From positions 1 through 64,000 of the forward strand of contig NZ_JAKIRP010000013.1 of NCBI RefSeq assembly GCF_021646545.1: DNA of 64,000 nucleotides, in the 5' to 3' direction. The stretch's first letter is position 1. Each line of letters starts with the position of its first letter. Shown piece after piece: positions 41,661 to 50,254 of this stretch. Origin of the DNA: Chitinophaga filiformis (GTDB taxonomy: Bacteria > Bacteroidota > Bacteroidia > Chitinophagales > Chitinophagaceae). Position numbers and translations under genes: made by a program. A model generated the notes under the pieces. The model was not told where the DNA came from. It saw nothing but the letters and a program-made list of their open reading frames with translations, and ran no database searches.

Positions 41661-42767
41661 ATGAACGAAGTGAAGCTGCCATTCAACGCGAGGCTGGCAT
41701 TTACCCTACTGTGTATCATACTGATCATATATATTGCCCGCGTGGGCCATACCCTGATCATCCCTCTTGCTTTTGCCATGTTGGTAGCTATTATGCTGCT
41801 ACCAATTGCCAGTCAGCTGGAAAAATGGCGTTTTTCAAGGGGAACGGCCGCTTTTATAGTAGTGCTGCTTTTTGTAACCTTCCTGCTAGGCGTGTTAATG
41901 TTATTAGGCACACAAATGGGTGCTTTCGTGGCAGATTTCCCGCACCTGCAGCAGCAATTACTACAGCAGCTGAATTCGTTACAATCATGGGTAAACGTCA
42001 GATTCCATATTGATTCCACACAGCAGATGGATTATCTGGAACAGATGGCGATGGGCACGCTGGGCACAGCTACATCCTTTGTCAGCAGTACCCTGCTCTC
42101 CCTTTCCTCCCTCCTGGTTTTCATCATCTTTGTGCTATTATATTCCTTCTTCCTTCTGCTTTACCGCTCTCTCATTATAACATTTCTCATAAAGTTATTC
42201 CGGGGAAAGCACCAGGACAAACTCCTCAATGTAGTTGTGCAAACCCGGTACATCATCAAAGGCTATGTGACCGGTTTGATGATAGAAACGATCGTCGTGG
42301 CTATTGTAAACTGTACCATGTTCTGGATACTGGGCATTAAATACGCTACCCTGCTGGGTATTATGGCGGCGCTCTTCAATCTCATTCCTTACCTGGGTAT
42401 ATATATTGCTACCGTCATCTGTATGGTGCTGACGTTGACCAACAGTTCTCTGGCCACCACTATACAGGTAGGCAGCGGCCTGCTGATCGTGCATTTCCTG
42501 GACAGTAACATCCTCCTGCCCCGCATTATGGGCTCTAAAGTGAAGATCAATGCCCTGGTTACCATCCTGGGAGTCGTGTTTGGTAATCTCATATGGGGCG
42601 TTCCCGGTATGTTCCTCGCTATTCCTTTTATTGCCATCCTCAAAATCATTTTCGAACATATAGAATATATGGAGCCCTGGGCTATTCTGCTGGGCGATGT
42701 AACAATGAAAGGAAAGAAGAAGCCGGTAGTCCAAAAAGGACCGGAGCCGGATCCTGTCAGTGAATAA
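41661..42767 (+). CDS. AI-2E family transporter (PerM/YdiK type)
   Basis: A 368-residue inner-membrane protein with about eight segments. The ATG at 41661 (MNEVKLPFNARLAF) is preferred over a TTG at 41640. Pairs of N-terminal helices, a soluble domain (about 85-145, LQSWVNVRFHIDSTQQMDYLEQM), and the C-terminal block GSKVKINALVTILGVVFGNLIWGVPGMFL are typical. The family exports autoinducer-2 in few cases and acts as a Na+/H+ antiporter or general exporter in others; no substrate can be assigned. Followed by an acetyltransferase gene 9 bp on. Confidence 0.9.
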   Translation: MNEVKLPFNARLAFTLLCIILIIYIARVGHTLIIPLAFAMLVAIMLLPIASQLEKWRFSRGTAAFIVVLLFVTFLLGVLMLLGTQMGAFVADFPHLQQQLLQQLNSLQSWVNVRFHIDSTQQMDYLEQMAMGTLGTATSFVSSTLLSLSSLLVFIIFVLLYSFFLLLYRSLIITFLIKLFRGKHQDKLLNVVVQTRYIIKGYVTGLMIETIVVAIVNCTMFWILGIKYATLLGIMAALFNLIPYLGIYIATVICMVLTLTNSSLATTIQVGSGLLIVHFLDSNILLPRIMGSKVKINALVTILGVVFGNLIWGVPGMFLAIPFIAILKIIFEHIEYMEPWAILLGDVTMKGKKKPVVQKGPEPDPVSE

Positions 42768-42776
42768 ACCGTAAAG

Positions 42777-43331
42777 ATGGAAATACCCACGCTTAGTACC
42801 GGTAACATCAGCCTGCGGGCCATTGATGAAAGAGATATTGCTGCGCTATTCAGCCTGTTCTCTCACGAGAAAGTAGTGCGTTTCATGGACATTGGACGTT
42901 TTGTCAATGTCTCAGAAGCGGCACAACTGATCGCTTTCTTTCGTGATAAACTGGCCAGTGGAGAAGGCATGCGTTGGGCCATAACCATCAACGGGCATAA
43001 TGAACTGATCGGTACCTGTGGCTTTCATCATATCAACAGGATACATTATAAAATGGAGCTGGGATATGACCTCTTGCCCTCCTACTGGGGCAAAGGTATT
43101 ATGACCAACAGCATACACCGCCTTATGCAATATGGATTTGAGGACTTACAGATGAACAGGATCGAAGCGTTTGTCGATCCTGCTAATATCCATTCCCGTC
43201 AATTGCTTGAGAGACTGGGTTTCGAACGTGAAGGAAAGGTAAGGCAGGCGTTCTTTCAGAAGGGAAAGTTTGTGGATGCGTTTATTTACAGCCTGTTGCA
43301 GAGAGATTACAGGTATGATATGCAATTTTGA
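42777..43331 (+). CDS. GNAT acetyltransferase (RimJ/RimL type)
   Basis: A 184-residue acetyltransferase. ISLRAIDERDIAALFSLFSHEKVVRFM-like opening, YKMELGYDLLPSYWGKGIMTNSI (acetyl-CoA loop) and NIHSRQLLERLGFEREG near the C-terminus match the RimJ/RimL subgroup, which acetylates protein N-termini, spermidine or antibiotics. No substrate evident. It lies 9 bp after the AI-2E transporter gene and is probably cotranscribed with it. Confidence 0.9.
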   Translation: MEIPTLSTGNISLRAIDERDIAALFSLFSHEKVVRFMDIGRFVNVSEAAQLIAFFRDKLASGEGMRWAITINGHNELIGTCGFHHINRIHYKMELGYDLLPSYWGKGIMTNSIHRLMQYGFEDLQMNRIEAFVDPANIHSRQLLERLGFEREGKVRQAFFQKGKFVDAFIYSLLQRDYRYDMQF

Positions 43332-43458
43332 CTAGAATTACTCTTCCCCTAATAAAAAAAAGACAAAATACTATACTAATCAGCCCGATAATCATATAAT
43401 TTATTATAATATCTGAACTGAGCATTATCTTCGCCCATCCTTATACCTAATATATAAT

Positions 43459-44169
43459 ATGCAGATTCGCAGTATTCTTTTAGCATTGTTATGCGTAACA
43501 TCTTCATTGGTTCAGGCGCAAACCGATTCATCAGCCGCCAGGAATACTTCCTTCAAGTCCAAAAAAGCGGTCAATTCTACTAAGTTGGAACTCGTGTATC
43601 AAAAAGAGACGATCAAAACTACAGGAGCAAGTTATGACGGCGCAGGCTTCCGTATGACCGGAGCAAATCCCAATCTGCCGGCGTACCGGGCACCTACCTA
43701 CTCGACTGTGAACGTACCTTATATTCGTATTAATGACGGCGAGCTCAGACGGTTGGACAATCGTGCCAATATACTCAGGTCTTATTATGCGAAAGCGCCG
43801 ATGGCAACTGAACAGTTAACACTAATGGACCAACAGCGGAGACGTGGAGCAATTCAGGGCTGGCCATTAGTAGGCATTGGTATAGTTGCCAGTGGAGTTG
43901 GCATATACTCTGCTGTCACCAAAAGCAGTGATGAGGACTTAAATTACTCAACATCTTTAGTGCAAGGCCTCATACGTATAGTGCCCGGTCTGGTCATTGC
44001 ATATGCCGGATATGCCCTTAATCGTTACCACAACGAAAAAGCAAAAAAGCACCTGGAGCAATCCCTGGAGATCTACAATAAGCGATACTATAAACCAATA
44101 AAAGCCGACAGCACAGTTAAAAAGGCTGTGAATGCCGATAGTTCGGCACTGGCACCTGTTAACCAATAA
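43459..44169 (+). CDS. Secreted protein of unknown function with one membrane segment
   Basis: A 236-residue protein. Signal peptide MQIRSILLALLCVTSSLVQAQ; mature region rich in Ser, Thr and Tyr (RAPTYSTVNVPYIRINDGEL) followed by two hydrophobic stretches (QGWPLVGIGIVASGVGIYSAV and GLIRIVPGLVIAYAGYAL), then a basic helix and an acidic, Ser-rich tail. It may sit in the inner or outer membrane as a hairpin. Not recognised. Twelve bases separate it from the next gene, also a secreted protein, so the two probably form one operon. Confidence 0.65.
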   Translation: MQIRSILLALLCVTSSLVQAQTDSSAARNTSFKSKKAVNSTKLELVYQKETIKTTGASYDGAGFRMTGANPNLPAYRAPTYSTVNVPYIRINDGELRRLDNRANILRSYYAKAPMATEQLTLMDQQRRRGAIQGWPLVGIGIVASGVGIYSAVTKSSDEDLNYSTSLVQGLIRIVPGLVIAYAGYALNRYHNEKAKKHLEQSLEIYNKRYYKPIKADSTVKKAVNADSSALAPVNQ

Positions 44170-44181
44170 CTAATCATTCAA

Positions 44182-45837
44182 ATGAAAAAAATTTTACAAC
44201 TCATTATACTGTTGTTTTCATTTCAACAGTTAGCATCCGCACAATTTAAGGTATTAGCTGAAGGTCCTGCCTTCAATGAGCCTGAAGAAGGATTTGGCAG
44301 ATTATTATTGCTAAAAAACGGTGGTACCGTACTGACGCATATTCACCGCGAACAGAAAGAGGGCATTGAAGTACAGATCTACAACAAGGAGCACGTACAA
44401 ACGGCAATAAAACATATCGTGGCCCGACCTGGCGGAAATTATGATCATGAATCCGTCAACAATATCTTTGAGATCAATGGAGATCTCACCATTCTCATTA
44501 CAGCACTTATAGAAAAGAAACCTACGCTGTTCCGCATGATCGTTAATGCTACTACCGGTGAACTGACAAAAATGGAGAAGATCGCTGAGGCAGGGAAACA
44601 GAAGATCGATAGGAATCATCCACTGCGTAACCCTTTCCTGGTCCGTAAAGACCCGCTGAACGACTATTATGCTGTGGCTATTTCCCACGACAAAGATGAA
44701 ACCTGGAGTGATGAGCGGATCGAAGTAGTACTCTATAATAGCCGGCATGCGGAGATCAGCAGGGCACGTTATGCTGCCGCTGATAATAAATACAGCCTAC
44801 TGCAATTACATGATCTTGTAGTTTACAACGGGGGAACCGTCGGCCTGCTTGGCTACGGAGATTATCATAATGATGCAACAAATCGTAGGGAAGGCCATCT
44901 TGTGCTGATGAAACTGGAAAAAAATGAACATACATTAATGCTCACAGAACCTGGTATCATGAAAGGCCACCAGATCGACGGAGGTATTATCCGCCATAAT
45001 CCTGTCACCGGAAAATTGATCCTGCTCGGTTGTGCCTTAGTCAATGACGAGCCCGCCCCCAAAACGAAAAAGAAAGCCGGAGAACTGGAAGTGATACGTA
45101 AGCAATACCTTGCCTTCGCTGCATTTGCGAATCCCACCGCCATGAACATTGAAAAGACATTTGATGTCTTTCCCACAGAAGCTAGTGAAAGAAGCAAAAA
45201 GCTATACAAATGCAACTGCCACTATCATGGTATGCCACAAAATCTCTTCCTTAATGCCGACGGGGGATTTTCGATTGTGTATGAGGACCTATTCGCTGAA
45301 CATTATATCGCACCAAAGGTAGGTACTGCGAATCAAATGGGTGATCTAAATGAGGTAATGCTGAGAGATGTTGCCGTATCAACTTTCGACAGGGATGGCG
45401 TTATAAAAACATCTACCCTCATTCCTAAAGAACACCGCCTGGAGCCTTCCTGGCTTGAAAATTTCTATCACTCCAGAAGGGACAATACCGGCAATGAGCT
45501 GTTAGGAGGCCTTCAATTCAAATCATTCAGTTATCTCAATTCCGGTAATAAAAATTACATCCTACTGAACGATACAGAACGTAATATAGATGAACTGAAG
45601 GTCGGCAAAAAAATCCCTATTATCGGAGTAGGCAAATGTGACGCCTTCTATTACCCTGTAGATGGCAAGAATACCCTCCCTGATCGGCAGTATCTATTTG
45701 AAAACGAAAAAAGGAACTATAAACTCGCTGCTTTTACCATTTCAGATTACGATCAGGTAAATAATATATACGTTACCATGCAGATCGAGACAAAAACAAG
45801 AGGAAAAAATACAAAGATCATCTGGTTACGGCCTTAA
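44182..45837 (+). CDS. Large secreted protein of unknown function
   Basis: A 551-residue protein with a signal peptide (MKKILQLIILLFSFQQLASA, cut before QFKV). The rest is soluble, rich in short beta strands with Gly-Asn turns, and looks like a beta-propeller or WD-like fold without recognisable repeats (LLLLKNGGTVLTHIH, LLGYGDYHNDATN, GGFSIVYEDLFAEHY). Similar proteins in Chitinophagaceae are annotated only as hypothetical. Two cysteines in YKCNCHYHG may bind a metal. No C-terminal sorting domain of the type IX kind is seen. Operon partner of the preceding gene; a terminator follows. Confidence 0.65.
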   Translation: MKKILQLIILLFSFQQLASAQFKVLAEGPAFNEPEEGFGRLLLLKNGGTVLTHIHREQKEGIEVQIYNKEHVQTAIKHIVARPGGNYDHESVNNIFEINGDLTILITALIEKKPTLFRMIVNATTGELTKMEKIAEAGKQKIDRNHPLRNPFLVRKDPLNDYYAVAISHDKDETWSDERIEVVLYNSRHAEISRARYAAADNKYSLLQLHDLVVYNGGTVGLLGYGDYHNDATNRREGHLVLMKLEKNEHTLMLTEPGIMKGHQIDGGIIRHNPVTGKLILLGCALVNDEPAPKTKKKAGELEVIRKQYLAFAAFANPTAMNIEKTFDVFPTEASERSKKLYKCNCHYHGMPQNLFLNADGGFSIVYEDLFAEHYIAPKVGTANQMGDLNEVMLRDVAVSTFDRDGVIKTSTLIPKEHRLEPSWLENFYHSRRDNTGNELLGGLQFKSFSYLNSGNKNYILLNDTERNIDELKVGKKIPIIGVGKCDAFYYPVDGKNTLPDRQYLFENEKRNYKLAAFTISDYDQVNNIYVTMQIETKTRGKNTKIIWLRP

Positions 45838-45855
45838 GAGGCATTACATAACAAG

Positions 45856-45899
45856 CAGGAGGCCGCTTATATTTGGAGCAGGCCTCCTGTTGATTTTAT
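45856..45899 (+). terminator. Terminator after the secreted-protein pair
   Basis: CAGGAGGCC (45856-45864) and GGCCTCCTG (45881-45889), perfect 9 bp, 16-nt loop that contains a further GCT/AGC pair, followed by TTGATTTTATA. Confidence 0.8.
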
Positions 45900-45955
45900 A
45901 CCCTCTTTATGCCCGCTTTTTATTACGTTTGCCTTCTAACCTTCATTACAACATA

Positions 45956-46447
45956 ATGACTTACCGGAACGCAACACTGGAAGACCTGCCAGAAATCGTC
46001 GCTATTTACAACACAACTATTGCGGGCCGTATGGTGACCGCTGATACTGAACCCGTTACCGTTGAAAGCCGTATGCCCTGGTTCAATGTACATTCTCCCG
46101 AGAAGCGTCCTTTATGGATGGTCGAAGACAATGGCGTCACTGTAGGATGGGCCAGTTTCCAGTCTTTCTATGGCCGGCCGGCGTATGACGGCACATGCGA
46201 GATCAGTATTTACCTGCATGAAGACCAGCGTGGCAAGGGATATGGCAAGACAATTTTACGTTATGCCATGGAACAATGTCCGTCGCTTGGCGTGCATACC
46301 CTGCTGGGCTTCATCTTTGCACACAATCTTCCCAGCCTGCGTTTGTTCGAACAACTGGGATTCAAAGAATGGGCGCACCTGCCTAATATCGCCGTGCTGG
46401 ACGGTGTGGAAAGAAGTCTGAACATTCTTGGAAAACGGGTTGACTAA
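45956..46447 (+). CDS. GNAT acetyltransferase, phosphinothricin/L-amino acid N-acyltransferase type
   Basis: A 163-residue protein. The ATG at 45956 (MTYRNATLED) is used; the longer frame to a TTG at 45890 starts in the terminator. ISIYLHEDQRGKGYGKTILRYAM is the acetyl-CoA loop; YNTTIAGRMVTADTEPVT and FIFAHNLPSLRLFEQLGF fit the Pat/MddA/YncA subgroup, which acetylates phosphinothricin, methionine sulfone or related amino acids. Same subgroup as the arsN-like gene at 17297 but only distantly similar and not in an arsenic context. A small EamA gene follows after 11 bp. Confidence 0.88.
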   Translation: MTYRNATLEDLPEIVAIYNTTIAGRMVTADTEPVTVESRMPWFNVHSPEKRPLWMVEDNGVTVGWASFQSFYGRPAYDGTCEISIYLHEDQRGKGYGKTILRYAMEQCPSLGVHTLLGFIFAHNLPSLRLFEQLGFKEWAHLPNIAVLDGVERSLNILGKRVD

Positions 46448-46458
46448 TACACTTTATT

Positions 46459-46872
46459 ATGTGGTGGATATACGCTTTACTCTCTGCTTTATTCGCTTCC
46501 CTAACGGCCATCTTTGCCAAGGTCGGGGTATCGGGAGTGAATTCCGACCTGGCGACGGCTATCCGGACCATTATTATATTAATCATGGCCTGGGGCATTG
46601 TATTTTTCCGGGGCGAGGGTAAAGGCCTCCAGCACCTTTCTAAGTTCAGCCTGATCTTTCTGATCTTGTCAGGGATGGCTACCGGCTTGTCCTGGATCTT
46701 TTACTTTAAAGCATTACAGATGGGTAAGGTCTCGCAGGTGGCTCCGGTCGACAAACTGAGTGTTGCACTGACTATCCTACTATCCGTCGTATTTCTGCAT
46801 GAGGCCTTGACAATCAAAACTGCGATTGGTGCAATACTGATCATTTCCGGGACATTGGTGCTGATTTTGTAA
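46459..46872 (+). CDS. Short EamA-family (DMT) membrane protein
   Basis: A 137-residue protein with four predicted segments forming a single EamA repeat (IYALLSALFASLTAIFAK, IRTIIILIMAWGIVFF, LIFLILSGMATGLSWIFYF, LTILLSVVFLHEALTIKT, GAILIISGTLVLIL). Full DMT transporters have two such repeats, about 300 residues; this half-size form (as in YwnC-like and SMR-like proteins) probably works as a dimer. Possible exporter of metabolites; no substrate evident. It follows the acetyltransferase by 11 bp and a terminator closes the pair. Confidence 0.85.
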   Translation: MWWIYALLSALFASLTAIFAKVGVSGVNSDLATAIRTIIILIMAWGIVFFRGEGKGLQHLSKFSLIFLILSGMATGLSWIFYFKALQMGKVSQVAPVDKLSVALTILLSVVFLHEALTIKTAIGAILIISGTLVLIL

Positions 46873-46996
46873 CAGTTGACAGGGTCAATCACTCAAAGTT
46901 GCCGGCAGAGTGTGCTTAGTTTACTTTTATAATAAAATGCTGATTATAAGTCAATTGCAGATAGTTGACACAATCAAAAATTCAACTCTTCACTAC

Positions 46997-47034
46997 AAAT
47001 CCGTAGCGCGTTGTATTACCGCTACGGATTTTTT
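46997..47034 (+). terminator. Strong terminator after the EamA gene
   Basis: AAATCCGTAGCG (46997-47008) and CGCTACGGATTT (47020-47031), perfect 12-bp stem, 11-nt loop, then TTTTC. It marks the start of the gene-free island. Confidence 0.88.
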
Positions 47035-47124
47035 TCTTCGGTAAAGCTCTCTGGCTTCGTTACTTTTTACATCGTTCCTGTTTTCCGCTGTGTTCAATCA
47101 TTCCCCGTCTTGATTTCGATATCT

Positions 47125-47231
47125 CCATATCGCTTCACCGTCGTCTGGATATCACTTTACCGTCATTTGTATATCGGTTCGATATAGAGATGACGGTGAA
47201 ATGATATGGAAATGTTGATAAAGCGATATGG
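47125..47231. repeat. Imperfect palindrome made of GATATGGAAGTGAT-like units
   Basis: CCATATCGCTT (47125-47135) and AAGCGATATGG (47221-47231) are perfect inverted copies; inside, TATCACTTTACCGTCAT faces ATGACGGTGAAATGATA. On the right GATATGGAAATG / GATATGGAAGTG / GATGTGGAAGTA recur with a spacing of about 22 bp, so tandem and inverted copies of the same word are mixed. Confidence 0.6.
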
Positions 47232-47349
47232 AAGTGATGGTGAAGTGATGTGGAAGTATCGAGATCATTTCAGTACCAGAGTGGATTAAGAAGGAAAAAG
47301 GGGACGAGTCAGTATCAAAGTCGAACATGAATGATTGCAGATTGCGGTT

Positions 47350-47637
47350 CACGCTAACTAGCTCAGTTTCAATATGGGGTCGGCGCCTCTCCGGCAGCGG
47401 ATGATCTTTATTGTCGATTATTCACGCTAAGTAGCTCGGTTTCAGTATGGGATGGGGTCGGCGCCTCTTTGGCAGCGGATGATCTTTATTGTTGATTCAT
47501 TCACGCTAGGTAGCTCGGTTTCAGTATGGGATGACGGTCGGCGCCTCTCTGGCAGCGGATGATCTTTATTGTCGATTATTCACGCTAAGTAGCTCGGTTT
47601 CAGTATGGGATGACGGTCGGCGCCTCTCCGGATGGCT
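47350..47637. repeat. Four tandem 73-79 bp repeats
   Basis: Units start with CACGCTAAGTAGCTCGGTTT at 47350, 47423, 47502 and 47581 (periods 73, 79, 79). Each carries GGTTTCAGTATGGG, then TCGGCGCCTCTC and AGCGGATGATCTTTATTG. They are tandem copies of one arm of the hairpin element that begins at 47596. There are no unique spacers, so this is not a CRISPR array. Confidence 0.8.
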
Positions 47638-47734
47638 ATTGAGCATTGTCAAGCGAATGGAAGTTGCAATACAGATTTGGCAGCATCGGTCGTGTCACCG
47701 GAGAGCCGAAGGCCCGTCATTCCCATCTGAAACC
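47596..47734. mobile_element. MITE-like hairpin element, copy 1
   Basis: Arms of about 36 bp: GGTTTCAGTATGGGATGACG... (47596-47631) and the inverted ...CGTCATTCCCATCTGAAACC (47698-47734), pairing at most positions, with a 66-bp centre starting TGGCTATTGAGCATTG. Total 139 bp. No coding capacity. The same ends and centre occur at 48470-48613 (opposite orientation) and 58395-58543. Confidence 0.7.
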
Positions 47735-48202
47735 GCTGCTACTTCCGCTCTCCCAATGATGAATTTAAGGTTCCTGTTTTACAGACCTCTATTTTCTGGC
47801 GACAATTCGTCTATGCGGTTTTAGAAGATCAATACAGTGAAGCCTTTTTCAATAGGAACGAATCTGTAGTGATGGTTTACCGGGTTATTAAATGTTCTGG
47901 CCGGTGCGAAGAGCTTATTTTGTTGGTTTAAAGAGCGTTAGGAGAATTAAGATTCTCATTCAACATGAACTTCACCTTCTAGTTTCTTGATTTTCAATTG
48001 AATAAATTAATGACTTGAAATTTTTCTTTTTTAACAAGTGTACTGTTGCCCTTTTTTCGCTAGTCAATCAATGCGGGGAACTCATGCGTTTACTATGCTC
48101 TTGCTATGCCTTAGGGTGAGTTGTAACCTATCCGGAGTTGGCCTCCCGGTTACCCGACAGGTGTTGAGCCTGTTGTCTTGATTAATGCAGCGGATTGCCG
48201 CC
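47735..48202. other. Interior of the repeat island, no gene seen
   Basis: Flanked by the two inverted hairpin elements. The short frames have no start signals, domains or similarity to neighbours. GGTAACCGGGAGGCC-like words (48135-48165) are suggestive of repeats but not resolved. Confidence 0.5.
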
Positions 48203-48295
48203 TTTACCTATGCTTCTACCATGTGCCTTGCTATGCCCTTACCATACCCTTACCATACCTTTACCATACCTTTACCATGCCTTTACCATGCCTTT
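48203..48295. repeat. 11-bp tandem repeat
   Basis: TTACCATACCT or TTACCATGCCT recurs about five times at an exact 11-bp step from 48239 to 48294, preceded by degenerate units from 48203 (TTTACCTATGC, TTGCTATGCCC). Period 11 does not keep a reading frame, so it is not a coding repeat. Confidence 0.8.
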
Positions 48296-48469
48296 GAGGT
48301 GGACTTATAACGTCATGACCGGGTCGACACACAGGTTACAAACGCACTGTCAGCCAGGCAGCATGATTAAATGCAGCGAATTTCATGTCTTAGTTATGAC
48401 TTATGACAGGAACATCGTCCTTATAATGGGGGACGCAGACATTATCGTGGGGAGAGCGGAAGTAGCAGC

Positions 48470-48613
48470 GGTTTCAGATGGGAATGGCGGGCCTTCGGCT
48501 CTCTGGCCTGTGACTGACGCAGCTAAATCAGTGTTCCAATGCCCATCCGATTGACAAGGCTACATAGCCTTCCGCTGCCAGAGAGGCGCCGACCGACATC
48601 CCATACTGAAACC
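48470..48613. mobile_element. MITE-like hairpin element, copy 2 (opposite orientation)
   Basis: GGTTTCAGATGGGAATGGCG... (48470-48507) and ...CGACATCCCATACTGAAACC (48577-48613) are inverted, imperfect arms; 144 bp in all. The outer flank CGGGCTACTTAGCGTGAATAA is the inverse of the flank of copy 1 (TTCACGCTAAGTAGCTCGG). Confidence 0.7.
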
Positions 48614-48737
48614 GGGCTACTTAGCGTGAATAATGAAAATTTGTATTGCCCCCCGAAGGGAAACAGTGCCCTGCGCTTAATAGCCGTCCAGAGCCCCCTG
48701 CGCACCATCCGATTGACAAAGCTACATAGCCTTCCGC

Positions 48738-48774
48738 TGCCAGAGACGCGCCGACCGCCATCCCCTACTGAAAC
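48738..48774. repeat. Single arm of the hairpin element
   Basis: GCCAGAGACGCGCCGACC, then CCATCCCCTACTGAAACC, with the same flank CGGGCTACTTAGCGTGAG; a solo copy of the right arm of copy 2, including the preceding GACAAAGCTACATAGCC. Confidence 0.65.
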
Positions 48775-48863
48775 CGGGCTACTTAGCGTGAGTGAATAAT
48801 GAAATTGTATGAGCGCCCGGACAAAGAAGCATCCACCGCTTAATGAGACAGTACCGAGTGAAA

Positions 48864-48894
48864 CAAAAAAAGGTGTATCGAATAAGATACACCT
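48864..48894 (-). terminator. Terminator of the SufR-like gene
   Basis: On the minus strand AGGTGTATC, loop TTATTC, GATACACCT, then seven T: perfect 9-bp stem (48871-48879 / 48886-48894), 26 bp after the stop. Confidence 0.88.
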
Positions 48895-48920
48895 CCTAAA
48901 ATATATTCACTTACTACCCC

Positions 48921-49583
48921 TTATCTACTGGTAATCAACTCCTTCACCTTCTTTATCTCATACACACAACGCCTGTCTCCCGCGATAATATGATCCACCC
49001 GCTTCACCTCCGCTTCATCTCCCATAATAGCCTGAAAAGTCTTCAGTTCGGAAGCGCAGATATTTGCGCACTGCGTAGCAGCACAGCAGATAGGACAGTG
49101 GTTCTCTATGAATATGAAACCGTCCCCTTCTTCCCGCCATTCAGCCAGGTAACCTTCAGATGTGCGAATAGTGGCGAACTGCGCCAGTCTTTCGCCCAGG
49201 TCGGTAATACCTGTCAGTTTACTCATATATTTCTCCTGCTGCTGGAACTCCCGGGCAGCTACTACCTTTTCGAGTGCAGCTTCCCCCAGTTCCTGGCGGA
49301 TGGTTTCTATTAATTGCAGTGTCAGCTCCACATGCGTATCCGGAAAGTGAGCGTGGCCCAGCGGTGTAAGGTCCCAGATTTGAACAGGCCGGCCTACTCC
49401 TCTGGATGTTGTAGCCGACACCACAAGCCCTTCCTCTGCCAGCTTCAACAGCTGCAGGCGGGCGCCCTCTCCTGTCATACGTAATGCGGCTGCCAGCATA
49501 GCGGCCGATTGAGGCCCCTTCGTCTTCAGTAACTGCAGAAATTTGTCGGCAGTCGCTTTTGTGATGGGTCTATAATTTTCCAA
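48921..49583 (-). CDS. SufR-like iron-sulfur-sensing transcriptional regulator
   Basis: A 220-residue protein: N-terminal winged helix (about 8-75: FLQLLKTKGPQSAAMLAAAL, then GRPVQIWDLTPLGHAHFPD) and a C-terminal cysteine-rich region: HCPICCAATQCANICASEL (about 170-188) and GDRRCVYEI (about 202-210). This architecture is that of SufR, which holds a 4Fe-4S cluster and represses suf genes when clusters are plentiful. No ATG precedes the domain; the best start is TTG at 49583, inside a palindrome. It is divergent from an FMN reductase and 0.95 kb from sufA. Family good, target genes inferred. Confidence 0.75.
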   Translation of the reverse strand: MENYRPITKATADKFLQLLKTKGPQSAAMLAAALRMTGEGARLQLLKLAEEGLVVSATTSRGVGRPVQIWDLTPLGHAHFPDTHVELTLQLIETIRQELGEAALEKVVAAREFQQQEKYMSKLTGITDLGERLAQFATIRTSEGYLAEWREEGDGFIFIENHCPICCAATQCANICASELKTFQAIMGDEAEVKRVDHIIAGDRRCVYEIKKVKELITSR

Positions 49584-49620
49584 GTTATTACTTGTTTTAT
49601 TCTCAAATGTCGTAATTTTG
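49581..49620. promoter_or_regulatory. Divergent control region: CAAGT-N4-ACTTG dyad and TAATTTTG box
   Basis: CAAGTTATTACTTG (49581-49594) has perfect 5-bp arms and covers the TTG start of the SufR-like gene. TAATTTTG (49613-49620) is a perfect -7 box for the FMN reductase, 55 bp before its ATG. Autoregulation by the SufR-like protein is the simplest reading. Confidence 0.5.
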
Positions 49621-49675
49621 TAGGAGTTAAAAAAATTTGTTGCCAGAACAACAGCTTAAAACAGAGGAATAATAA

Positions 49676-50254
49676 ATGAACGTATTGATCTTCAACGGCA
49701 CAATGGACAGTAGCCCCTATACCACTGCTAACCAGTTGACGGGCTATTTCGAAGAACAGTTCCGGCAAAAGGGATTTTCTACGGAGGTGTTCAGCCCTGT
49801 TGACGGCCATATTCCGTTCTTTGCATATCCTAAGGGAGACATGCCCGATTCTGTTAAACATATGTGTGAGGTCTTCCTGAAAGCGGATGTACACGTATGG
49901 CTCACCCCTCTTTATCACGGGAGCATGACAGGTGTCATGAAGAATACGCTGGACTGGCTGGAAATGACCAGCAAGCTCAGTAATCCTTATTTAACGGGAA
50001 AGGTTGTAGCTTTGGTATGCTGGGGAGACGGCTCCCAGGCCATGCAGGGGATCAACGCAATGGATTCGGTAGCCAAAGCCCTCCGGGCATGGGTACTGCC
50101 GTTTTCAGTGCCGATCATGAAAGAACATTTATATGATGCTGAAACTAAAACATTTACAACATCATATAAAAATAAATTCGATAGGATGATCTCCCTGCTG
50201 GGAGACTCCAGGATCGGAGATAAAAAACCGGTGACAAAAACCGGTAATCTCTGA
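49676..50254 (+). CDS. NADPH-dependent FMN reductase / flavodoxin-like quinone reductase
   Basis: A 192-residue flavodoxin-fold protein. VLIFNGTMDSSPYTTANQL is the FMN phosphate loop, WLTPLYHGSMTGVMKNTLDWLE the second FMN contact and VALVCWGDGSQAMQG the third, as in the NADPH-dependent FMN reductase family. It could supply electrons for iron-sulfur cluster assembly or iron release; this is suggested by the divergent SufR-like gene and the suf operon after it. Its last codons run into the first copy of the 90-bp repeat. Cytosolic. Confidence 0.85.
   Translation: MNVLIFNGTMDSSPYTTANQLTGYFEEQFRQKGFSTEVFSPVDGHIPFFAYPKGDMPDSVKHMCEVFLKADVHVWLTPLYHGSMTGVMKNTLDWLEMTSKLSNPYLTGKVVALVCWGDGSQAMQGINAMDSVAKALRAWVLPFSVPIMKEHLYDAETKTFTTSYKNKFDRMISLLGDSRIGDKKPVTKTGNL

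Noticed and set aside
47350..47637. Regular repeats resembling a CRISPR array
   Set aside because: Units of 73-79 bp are tandem copies without unique spacers, and no cas genes are present.
47531..47824. Possible 97-residue gene in the repeat island
   Set aside because: It reads through the hairpin element arms and has no signal or family; the opposite strand and other frames give equally long frames from the same repeat.
48195..48554. Possible 119-residue gene (MPPLPMLLPCALL...)
   Set aside because: The apparent low-complexity protein is the translation of the 11-bp tandem repeat; the period breaks the frame and it runs into a hairpin element.
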